Assembly (NCBI GenBank): GCA_038030265.1
Contig: CM075943.1
Span: forward strand, 32,302,001-32,366,000
Direction: 5' to 3'
From: Corythucha ciliata
Taxonomy: Eukaryota > Arthropoda > Insecta > Hemiptera > Tingidae
DNA length: 64,000 bases
Shown here: positions 27,201 through 39,200 of the stretch, piece after piece
Layout: each line of letters starts with the position of its first letter
Numbering within the stretch: the first letter of the stretch is position 1
Program-made: the position numbers and the translations under genes
The notes under the pieces: model-generated
Seen by the model: only the letters and a program-made list of their open reading frames with translations
The model's database searches: none
Told to the model about the DNA's origin: nothing

Positions 27201-30200
27201 TTCAACTCTTGGGGCCAATTCAGTGAAACTTAGCGCCCACCCGTCTTGTGTGAAACATATGTTCCAATTCGGGAAGACGGGTGGATAGCGCCGGCGCTAA
27301 ATTTTACTGAATAGGTTGCCACATGTGTTGAATAATTAAGTTTTTAAAAATTGCGCTTTTCTCTCTCATATCAGTTGAATAATGTTATCATTATTCAACT
27401 ATTGTAGAAAAAGGTCCTTTACATCACTATTTCAGTTAACCTCAACTTACTCTTTCGAAAATGGTGCAGAAAACTAGGACTTAGGCACCAAATATAGGGC
27501 GAATTTTTTTAAAAAGTGTCAGTTTAGGCGAATCCCTCCAGATAATCGTCAGATTACTAGAGAGCACGTTTAGAACGTCAGTAGGAAGCATATACATATA
27601 TCTTAATCTGACGCGCTCGAGTATTTCAAAATGACGATTTTTTTTGCACACTCTGATAAGGGCCACGAGTTTGCGTCACCTCCAAATCGTCAGATTATTG
27701 AATGAGAGCTTATTTTAGGTTCACTTAACATTCCCTTAGAAAATCTGACGCGCTCGATTAATTTTTTTTTTTTTTTTCATTTTCAACCCTTACGTACGAC
27801 CACCCCCACCATGCAAACTGTCAGATTAACACGCATACTTCATTAAAAATACGGAGGCAATTGATGCTGTAAATATCTGACGCGCTCGAGAATGTCCATA
27901 CAACAGTTTTTTTTTTACATTTTTGAAAGTCTATAGCCGCTCCCCCCACCGATGAAAAGGTGTGCATCATATGACAATTTTATCTTTTTATCATATAAGC
28001 TTTGCAACCCAATAGATCTCTACGACGCTCGAGTAAATCCCCATTTAGCATCGTGGGCTCCCCTACTATAACAAATTTTGATACGAAGTTTTTCACAAAG
28101 GTATCGTCTCTCCACAATAATTTATTTTATTATCTAGGACCGGTTTCGACCTACTCTAGGTAATTTTCAACTGCGAATATAATAACATCGAGAAAACACA
28201 TAAAATGCAAACAAAACAAATGAATAACAATTAATAAATACCTGCTTCTAAAGAGATTATGTGCGGGGGAACCCCTTGTCAACCGATATAAACACGAGAC
28301 CTCACCATTATGAAATAAAATTTTTGATCGGTACACCTTCTTTCACGTTCATTCGGACGTAATCTATTACAAGGAGTAGGGGGGAGAAGGAGCATTCATT
28401 CCTTTCATTCAAGCAAAGGGCTGAGTTATTGAGCTCTCTGTATACAAACAGATTTTCCAGCTTGTTAATGTAGCTCGTTTGGTTTACCGAGATTAGAATC
28501 TGGGCCTTATGCCCATTCCCGTCATTGCACGCGCTTATATGAGCAAAAAGTGCCGAGTCCGGCCTCCTTAAATGCTCCGTCTGTCCACAGTAGATCGCTC
28601 CGCAGCCACCACACTCCAACCTATATATACCGCTCCTCTCACTAACTGGGCACTTATCCTTGCCTCGGCTTATGACGCCTGCCAAGGAATTACCGCTCCT
28701 GAATGCGGTTCGGTATACATGTGCCCGAAGGACCCTGGCCAACCTTGTAGATAAGCTCCTCTTCAAACTTTTGGAACTAACTACAACCAATCACTTTTGC
28801 AGTCTCTTTTAATTGTCGAATGCATTTCGGGCACAACTGTGACCCCTCATCAGCAACTGACACCTTCTACTGCAAGTAACGCAACTCCGTAAGTAACTGC
28901 AAGTAACTGAGTTGCGTTACTTGCAGTAGAAGGTGTCAGTTGCTGATGAGGGGTCACAGTTGTGCCCGAAATGCATTCGACAATTAAAAGAGACGGCAAA
29001 AGTGATTGGTTGTAGTTAGTTCCAAAAGTTTGAAGAGGAGCATTCGCAGAGGGACAACCGATATAAGGAGGTGGATTCCATTGTAGATAAGCCATCAATG
29101 TATGGAAGGTGTATCCAACTTCTAACTGTCGTCCGATGTTGATCCAAACCCGGATTAATCCGAAGGAGGAGTTGCCGTTTTTTTCTTTTTACGGACGATC
29201 CTATCTACGATCGATGGATCGAACCCATTGGCTTCAGCAATGTGGCGAATACTCTGTACCTCCTTGGTATACTCCGAATTATCGAGTGGGTAGCGAAGCA
29301 ATCGATGGACCAATGCATTGAATGCGGCATATCGATGAGTTACGAATTACGAGATCCGTAGCGGTCGGTTTCCAGTAAATGCCATACGTGATCTCCAAGC
29401 CCCGTCGTCTGATCGCAAGGTCCAGAAAATTGAGCTGGCCATCCGTTTCCTTCTCCATTGTAAAGTTGATGCACTGCAGGCGTGAATTGAGGTATTCCAG
29501 GAACTCGGCGAGTTCCTCCATCGAACCTTCCCAAACAACCAACGTATCGTCGACGTAGCTAGAGAACCTTTAAAACACAGGTACTGCAATACGGATTTCA
29601 GCGCCATATTTGGTCCCTCAGACTTTAGGGTAAACACAATATCATGAATGAAAAAATTGTCATCGTAACAGCAAACAAACGCGGAGCGCGGTCGAAATAA
29701 ATAAAAATATCCTTCTTGTCAATGAGATCAGGTGATAATTATAATCATACGAGGGACCAAGTATGGCGCCGATTTGCGTGTTGCAGTACTCGTGTTTTAT
29801 AGTGCCTTAACGTAGCGAGTCCACATACTGACATAACGTCTGTAAGGGTTCCTCGGGGCTAAGATAAAATATCTTTCGAATTGATCCATAAAAAGCTCCG
29901 CGCAAAATGACGAAATTGCGCAGCCCATTGCAACACCTGTATTCTGTTTGTAAAATTTATTATTAAATTGAAGGTAACTCTGGTCCAGGCTCATTTTGAA
30001 AATGTTCGAAAGCTCCTCCTTTAACAAAGGATTCACTGGGGCATTATCCAGCCTCTTATTGAGTATCGTCAATACAATATCATGAAATTTCATATCATGA
30101 TGAAATTTTGATACGGTAACTTGGTGAAATTAGAATATTTCTAGAAATTGTATCTCTTCCCTTCCTCTCTTGTGTCTTGTCCTTCGGAAATACAGAAACG

Positions 30201-33200
30201 GGCCGTGCTGAAAGAAACAGCACTTAGGCCCGTGCCGTGTTCTCGACCGGAGCCGAACTGGGGAAATGGCGACCAGTCGGCCACTCATGAGAGCGGTAGT
30301 TGGGGAGGGGGTTTGCGGATTGTGAAAAATCTCGCCCAGAGTCCCATAAAATTTGAGCCTGGAGAGCCCGGCTGGGAGAAGTTCTCATGCTCGTGGGGAA
30401 GGAGCGTTTCTCAAGAGGAACGAATGATGCAGTGAGGAAATAGACAAGGAAGATGATGGACTGCCAGACACGTGCAACACCAGGTTACCGGCCCGTTAGT
30501 GACCGTCAGCGGATGTATTGACTGCCCTCGGTGTGGACCACGCGAAAATGGGCGTTGTCAGGTGAGACTGCGGGTGGCGGACGGGTACTCTGAAAAGAGT
30601 ATAGAGTTTCACTCTGCATTGGCATCCAACTACGACAATGAATAGGTTTATCGTTCCCCTAGAGAGGAGGAAATGTAAAACTGGAAGTTGATGCCCGAGC
30701 TTGAGAGAACTGGAGGGACCCAGGAATCTGGACTCGAGTTTTTTTTCCTGCTTGCCCAACCTTGGGCAAACGTGGTGAATCGACGTGCTGAAATTTTGTT
30801 GGATAGCTGGGACGCGCTGCTTGTTGAGGAGGAGGGATTCCAGCTTGTTAACGTTGATCAGTATAAAGTGGGCAGTGGAAAATAATATATGCATGGCTGT
30901 TTAGGTTTGGTTTGAATTGCAAGGGCTCGTATCACAATCACGGGGCTTGCAAAAGCTTGTTGTATGCCCTCTATGAATTCGAGAGGTTGCTCACTACTCC
31001 ACATCATAATAAACTTGGGAGCAAAAATTAGAACTCAATAGGTCTGTTTCAGCAAGACTGCGAGGCATTTCGAAACATAGTTATAAACGATTTAAAACAA
31101 AGCAGCCGAATAAATTAAATTAAGATAAAGCAATATGTGCGAGTACAATATTAATGAAATCGACAGTCCCTCAAAAACTCCGAAACCTTACTCCTGAAAG
31201 CATGTATAGGCCGTTCCCAAATGGGTCAATGCCAGTAAAATTAAACAATTGTGCAATATTCACGAGGGACTTTGAACAGGAAATATTCGTTTTACCCAGC
31301 GAGACAGCAAATAGATCAAATCAAAAGACGAGAAAGCCAGAAAAAGCTATATAAAAAATAGGTTCTTCAATTCCTGACCATCGCGCAACATGAATCCGAG
31401 AATCCCATTTCCGTTGGGACGCAAAAATATTCAAAAAATAAATACTAACCCGCAAAACATGATATTCCAGACACAAAAGGTCCGTTCCATTGTTTTGCTA
31501 GTGCTAAACTAGTGTAGAAAACCATGTTATTTCATAGACTTATTCTGAAAAATTGAATGAGACCTGCCCCCTAATCTGTAACTCTTAACGCGCGCGTTAG
31601 CGAAATAAACAAGGTGAATAATTGAAAGTAATCAGCTGAGAAATTTTGCTAACGCACGCGTTAGGAGTCACAGATTAGGGGGGCAGATGACTTTCTTCAA
31701 AAGTGTAGCACTCGCGAAACAATGGAACTGACCTAAAGAGTCGATTCTAGCCCGACTCAGACGAGACTCACGCGATATTCATTTCTAGACTCAAAGAATC
31801 TACTCAAAGAGCCTCAGTGTGGACAAGAGTCTAGACAAAAGAATCAAAAATATGAATCCGCAACACATGATATTCAAGCAAAAAAGAATCGAGTCTATTC
31901 TGACTCACGCGGGATTCATTTCTAGACGCAAAGAATCGACTCAAAGAGTCCCAATATCAGGGCCGGATCATGGTGGGGGGGGGGGACTACCGGGGCTATA
32001 GCCCTGGGCGGCAAAATGATGGAAATATTTTTAGGCGAGAAAGGGGGATAAGACAAATTGAACCAGAAGAGATGAAAAGAGAAAGAAAATAAATGTTTTT
32101 CTCTCTCAATCTCTCTCATTTTTCCCCTCATTTCTTACTGCGTGCCCGTACTAAGAGGGCTCTCCCACGCACCGCCAGGGCGCCAGGTACGCTCAAACCA
32201 AGGAGTATAAAACATATTAACATAAGAGAGTTAACAGAGGAGTGGGGGACGAGGACAGAACAGCTAGCGCTGTCTCGTTTTCGCAGTGGACAACAGAAGC
32301 CATACGCGCTTGCGCGTTGGTGCTTCCCCCCTCACCAGTCCCCTCAAATTCTCATCATTGGAGCAATAATCCTCCAATTTCCTTGTTCCCGAGTGAAATA
32401 GTGATTCAATGGTGTAAACATAGCCATTTCATTTTAGTCAAAAACAAATAAAACAGCATAATTTGCTCCAAAGAAACTCTTCTTTTGCCAACAGGAATTA
32501 TCTCACCTCAAGTCTTCAGTAGTTTTTGTCCCTTACCTTTACACAAAACCTCTAACGAATAAAGGGAAGAGAATGACTCCACAATTCCGAACTTCTAATA
32601 ATAGCATTATTTATTTGATTCACGTAAATAAGTTCAATTATTAGATGCATAGACATTAACATGAGAAATTGCAAATTTATCCAATGCCTAGCACAACCAA
32701 CTTCTGAATGCCGATATTATACTTTATACAAACTGAAATGAAATAGGTAGGTAATTATTATTTTTCGACGCGCTAAGTGATGAACAGAGATACAATTGGT
32801 GAAAACCCAAATTCCGATAGAGAAGGAAAATTAACTGAACTGGGAACTCTACAAGTTACATGAATAAGAAACAGAAAGACGGACTTCGGTTTTCTTCAGA
32901 CTTCACACTTGAACGATGAAAAGTAAAGAAAACGTGTTACCATCTTCTGTCTCTCCCTCTTTCAAAATACCCCACACCCCACAGTTTTTTGCCAATCTCG
33001 TTGGCCGATGGTGGCGAAGTCTTCTTTTCGCAGTTAGAACCATGTCGTTACATTGAAAACCTAGTTTACGTTTTTTCTCAATTTTTGCCACTAATGAGCG
33101 ATGTTTCCAACTTTTAAACATGAATTAGTGCTTTTCTCAACTTTAGATGCGGATTTGCCGGAACTACACACCAGCGTTTTTTTCTTAATTTTGGCCAGGA

Positions 33201-36200
33201 AGTCGGATCAAAAACCACGCATTGACACGTTTTCACGAATGAGCGCTTTTTCTCAATTTTAGCCGGGAATATTAGAGTTTTTCAAAGCGTTTAGCCGAGT
33301 AATAGCCCGCAGAACAGCGAAAATTGAGCGTTTCTTCTTAATTTTAGACGTAGACTTGCCCGTAAGCTTGCTCAGAGAAAAGAACTGCGCACATGGGCCT
33401 CGATAGGCTATTGCCGACGACTCCTTATGGGTGCGTTTTTGGCTGAGGATGGTTAGGAAGGACCTGAAACTCACCTACTAAAACCCTCGGCGAGTTACGC
33501 AAAAATGGCCAAAAATTTAAATCCTTGGGGGTTTCGACCCGGCACCCGGGGAATCCATTAATCGAATAAACGAGCCGTTAAGAAGAGCGTCCATCTCCGA
33601 TGCCACCGTTTTTGGACAGCCCCTTCCCTTCCTGGCAGAATGGTTCCTGGCGACGACGTTGACACACTCAATGACTCAAAAGTAGCACTGACACTGAGGT
33701 CATTATTTTGAACCTTGGTCACCACACGGCACGGATTATTCCCAGAAGTATACAAATCGAATTCGAATTGAAGGCAGAATCGAATATTTAGTCACAAAAA
33801 CTGCTGGTCACCTGATTTGTTCTATTCTCCTAGACTGATATATGGAATAAAAATCGTCGGATGGGGCCAAAGCGTTGTCCAAGTGGATACCACATCCATC
33901 CTCCATCCATGAGCACGAAACTTAAAACTCCTCATTCTGCCATGCTTAAGCTTTTCGGGGGTCCTCTCAGAACAGGGGCGCGGGGAGGTCTGTCCCCCTT
34001 GATACTATAGGTACCTCGGCATGCTCTGAGCGGGATTGAAACCGCCGACATGTCAACTTTCTGGAATGGCCGTCCACTCAAGGTTTTTTCGCCAGGTTGA
34101 AGAAACATAGTGATTCCACAAGTCTTGGATGAAGTTGGCCGGGGGGGAGGGGGTAGACGCATGGGCGGCAAAAAACAAATTAGCCCCGGAACGGCGAAAA
34201 GCAAGATCCGGACCTGCCCAGTGTGTACTAGGCTTTGAACAAGTCTCAAGCAAATTTAATCGCTAAAGAGTCTTAATGAAAGTCATAAAATTTAAAGTGC
34301 GTGAACGTGAAATGTGAAATGAAATGAAGTGAATGAATGAAGTGAAAGTGAGTGAGTGAATGAAGTGAACGTGAAATGTGTGAGAACAACGGTCGAGCAT
34401 TGGGGATAAATTATGCCAGCTCTTGGTTTGCTTTTTTCTTACGAAATAAGTCCTCTTTGAATTTTAAACGTCACGACATCAAAAAGTTATAAGTTAAACA
34501 AACTTCCAGGAGGTAGCTCGTGACAGGGACGCCATTTACCAAAGCAATGCGTACTGCAATACTAATTGTCATTTACCCTTTTCAGGCATTTGTCATTTTA
34601 GACTCACTGCGCATCAACGCCTATCATCTAAATTCTGTCACGAAAGTTGATAAATATCCGAGAAAGTTTTAGAAATCAGTTTGAATCACGGGTAGTCATT
34701 TATCATCCTCCCTCGATTTTTCCTGGCCATCAACACCCTAGCTCCACCACCACCCACACGATCTTTGTCATGCTCATCATAGATCTCCACCTTTTCAACC
34801 CTCCCCTTCAACCCATTGTACTTGTTTGCGTGATAATGAAAGAAAATACGAGAGAAACGCACGCTTTTCATGAATAATCTTCGCCTGTTCTTTCAGAAAT
34901 TATATCGAAATGAAATGTGAAGTTGAAAAGACAATCGAAAAAGGCTTGGGGCCTCGTACCACGGAACCGTCCGCGTACAAATCAATCTGCAATTAAGTTC
35001 GCGTTTGATATTCACTTAATTCCACAGTCTGGGTTTTGTCGCGGACGGCAGCTGCGAAATAGCACTTTCTCACTTTAAGCTTCGAATTAGCGATTTTTCT
35101 CAATTTTAACCGCGAATTAGAGTTTTTTATTATTTTTAGTCGCGAATTAGCGACTTTTTTCACTCTCAGGGAAACGTTTCTCACTCGATCTCTCTGTAAA
35201 TTAGCGCCTTTTCACAATTTTCGCCACGAAGTTGCCTTCATCAGAAAGTGCCAAGTACACTAAGCTTAGCGTTTATTTAAACTAAGCTTTCACGTAATAA
35301 AACTGCGTTTTTCGGGCTAAAAAGACGCCAGGAAAATTAGCCTGGAAACAAGGAAATTCCACGAATATACATATACCTACTGTAAATTTAATGAAAAATT
35401 TGGATTTTTGGCCTAATAAATTGTAATTTTGCACAAAGTGACATACTTTATTCAAAACACGGTGGGGTGGGCGAGACCGGAGGGTTTAAAGCTGAGCTTC
35501 TCAGATTCTTGCTTCTCCAATGCCGTCTGCCACTGCCAGTGTAGAAAACTGATTATTTTACCCCAATAGTACAGTTTTTACTCAAAAAATGACGGTTTAT
35601 CGGTAAAACTGATAATTTTGTCTAGAACTGACGAATTAAAAACAAAACCTGGTGGTGAATCTATCCCAAAAAGGACGATTTTACTCCAAAACTGACGATA
35701 AAAAAAATTGAGGAGTTTACGCGTTACGTTCAGAGGTCTACGGTCTACCCCAAAATTGAAGACTCCGCTACACAACAGTCGATTTTACCACAAAACTAAA
35801 TTTGGCGATGTTATCCCAAAACTTACTTTATTTTATCCCGAAAACTTTCGATGTTACCACCGCCACAAGAATGGCGAGTTTAAGACCAAAATGGAAATAT
35901 CACCACAAAACTGGCGATTTTATATTTTTTTTAGCGGGCGAAATCCGAGAAGTTGGGTTTTTAGTGAGACGGTCCTGCGAAGATAGTTTTTTGTACAGCA
36001 CAAATGTTTATACTTGAGATCCAGTGATTGGTTTCAAGGTTTTTCCATTTTGGTTGGGTGGGGGAGGTGGGCAACTTCACGGACCTTCCTCGGAAAGCCA
36101 AAACTGACTGCACCGCACCGTATTAAAGGAAAATTTTCTCTACAGGAACTCAAAACGGTATGGAAACTGTAAAATTTCCCCTTCCGCACCCAGAAACTGA

Positions 36201-39200
36201 CTGTTCAGCCTGAAAGAGGTCCGAAGCTGGAGTTTTTTCTCAAAATTTCGAATGTTTCCGAATCATCAATAGACTCAATGGACAACTGATTGACAACTGT
36301 GGTGGGATTGTCCCAATTTACTTCACGTTTTAATCCGTATGGACAAAATATCACGTTTATTGACCAAAGTGTCATTCTGTAAGGCATAATTCTGAAGTTT
36401 TACACATTGAAAGGCTACTCCCACAGTGTAGTATAGGTAAATGGTGAGGAGTTTTTGAATAGAAAATCAGGATGTAGGTGGTAAAGTGTAAGTTCCCTCC
36501 CTGTTTTTACGATAAAACTATCTTTTTTGTCCGAAAAGTCAGATTATAGGAACGACTTGACAGATTCCAGGCAAAATAGGGCCGTTACCATGCGCGGTCA
36601 TCGTGGTGACATGGACTTAATTGATCCTTGCATTGTCGTACAACAAGTCGCTGGAGCAAAGTTACCTTTTCTGCGGAGGTCGTTATATTGTTTGCTCCCT
36701 TTTATTTTGTCAGACATCCTGTCTGAGCAATCTTGTTTACTTAAATATCTTGAATGTATGCAATACGTTAGTTTCAAAGGAGTCCAACTTGATTTATTGT
36801 ATTTGACTACTTATATAAAGCAAGATAAAGTGCAGCTCGACTTATGATATAGTAATGATTTTTTAACTTTCAACCAAATTATTCGAAGCGAATTCTTTGA
36901 TGGCTTATTTTTCTATTCAACAATTGACAGTGATCGATCACCCTCTTTTGGGATTGTTCGAGCTTGAACTCCTGAAAAAAAAAGCCTCTCCCTCCACATC
37001 AAGTTATCAATGCCAACACTATACATTCATTAATGTTTTTTAAATATCTTCTCACTTGATCGTTTCTACTAAGGTTAGAACCTAAATTATTTATCCATAT
37101 TTAAGAATGATGCCGGCGATTACAAGTAATTTGTACCCGGGAATACGTATCTCGGTAACTGTGTGAAGTCGTGAAGTGTTTAGAATCATCCACCAGAGAA
37201 AAGTTTATTGCGGTTGCTAGAAAACCACCCCTCAAAGACCTCAAAGTGGGGTGAAAGATTGGGAGGAGAGAGCGACTAGTTCGACTCCCAGAACTCTGTA
37301 CGACGCCAATGTAGACTCAAGTATTTTTCAAGCTTGTTCGGGACGCGAACCGGCGTCGTTATGCACTCGCGATGGGAAGCCAGTCAACGTCCCCTGTTTG
37401 TCCGAACAGTTTGGGCAGGTGGAGCTCGACACGCTATTCTATCTGACGATGATCCGGCAGCAACATCGAGTAAAAGTCGTTTAAGATCGAGCCAGCGACC
37501 CAAAAGGAACAGGCAACAGATAAAGTCGCGTAGCGCTCCGCCCGAGAGACATTCGAACGAATCGGTTCTAGAAAGTATATCGGTTTGTGGTCTGGACTCA
37601 TCTTACGGGTTCTCCGAAAGAGTCTATCAATGGCTTGAAGCAGAGGGTAAAACAAAGCCACCATCGCCACTTCAACGAAATGACTGTTGGGAACAGTCGG
37701 ACCAGGTTTCAGGCAAAGAGTCAATTCTAGCTCCTACGCCTCTGAAATGCCTCAATTTGAAATTTATTTGCTCAACTTCGGGAGACGAAAGTCAAGTAGG
37801 TAGCCCTTATTTCACACCTACTGCGAGAATATCGTCGTCAACAACGTATGCGGTATACAACAAAGAGCATCGATTCATTTCGAGACCCAGAACCGGAAAC
37901 AGCACTGTGTCATTTTCAAAGCGACCCCAGTTACATATTTTTCTGCCAACTGTTCTCCCTAACTGTCAGACGCAGGAAGCTTGAACTTTATCGCCCCCTT
38001 CATTAAACCGATAATTTATAATTTTATTTAATCGATTGAAATCAGCTGTAAGACAAAATATTTTGAAATAAAAGAAGTATTGTTTTTCTCCTAACGATCA
38101 ACTCCTATTTGTTACTGGGTTCCCAATATTAAGTAGTATATCCTGTAAAAGTATGCATTAAAGAAACAAAAAACTCAACAAACTCAACAAAAGGGGATTC
38201 ATCCGGAACAAATTAAGTCTGGTCGCCACCCTTGGTTTGTTGTAGATGAGACGATCCTATACCACCCAATGCTAGCGAGAAAATGCCCTAAAAATATTTC
38301 TTTGGAGCTAAAAAAAACTCAACTCGGAAATGCGTTTCTGGTGAGAGTCTTATTTTATTTTTTGTCTTTACTATCTCCTTCTGTTACCATTGATTTGGGC
38401 CTCAGATGTTGCGTGTTCAATAGGAGAATGGGAATTGGCGACACACGCACGACAGACCTTCTGCCTCAGAGTAGAGAAAGGGGTACGAAGGGGTTTCTTG
38501 AGAGAGAGCGCGTGAAAGAGAAAACCAGAAAATGCAGGTCTTTAGCCTTGCGTGCTCTAAGTGAGGATTGGAAGAATAATGCGTTGTCATTATTTTCTAT
38601 TCCACCCTCTTTCAATTTGTATTTATTTACTTATTTATAATTATGACTCATTTGGTGTTGTTGGATATTTTGGGCCTTTTGAGAAACATGCTGAGCATCC
38701 CGAAAAAAAAATATGTGCGACCATCAGGGCGAGACCAATAGTGCATTTTTTGAATGAAATGCACTAAAAAAACACTGCGGCGAACTGTAAGCTGAGTCGT
38801 TTTTAATTTTGAGTCGTATACAACTCGCACGTCGTTTTCAATACGTCTATAGTCATATCCAACTATCACACGCTCTACTCAATCCTTGAGAATATTAAAA
38901 ATATTTAAATATATTAAAAATATTTAAAGGAGAGCAGTAATTCCAAGATGGCACTTTGATTTATAAATTGAAAGCGAGAATCCAGCGGTGGATCTACACT
39001 GAGCACGCAAGTCGAACTTGGCCTGATTAATAGTGCAGATAAACTCCTGAGTAATCGAAGTAGGTATTTACTCTTTTCAAAAAGTGATAAGTGAATAATA
39101 TTTTCACCAAACATTCCAAGCCTTCTCGACGGAATGTCGGAAGGCCCCCCCCCCCTCCCAGAAGTAATGATGTTGAGACCATGATTTGTTTCATTAAGAC

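Larger units (their letters stand above)
28757..29080. mobile_element. Palindromic Penelope-derived mini-element with hammerhead cores, 12-bp TSD
   Basis: 324 bp inserted in the linker of the Penelope-like element, flanked by TTGTAGATAAGC at 28745-28756 and 29081-29092. Arms 28755-28887 and 28909-29041 are near-perfect inverted repeats (133 bp, a mismatch or two) around a 21-base loop. A 39-base single-copy tail follows at 29042-29080. Each arm contains CTGATGA, a stem and GAAA. Confidence 0.88.
28086..30102 (-). mobile_element. Penelope-like retroelement, 5'-truncated copy, 13-bp TSD
   Basis: Minus-strand element. Perfect 13-bp duplications AAATTTTGATACG at 28073-28085 and 30103-30115 bound it. 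It holds the C-terminal half of a Penelope-type reverse transcriptase, a linker, a GIY-YIG endonuclease and the 3' end. It has two later insertions, a 248-bp MITE (29561-29808) and a 324-bp palindromic element (28757-29080). It is inactive as it stands. Confidence 0.88.

Noticed and set aside
26524..34235. A 7.7-kb transposon bounded by AGCCTAGTACACACTG and its complement
   Set aside because: No matching target duplication, and many independently bounded elements lie between; the two ends are more likely separate fragments.
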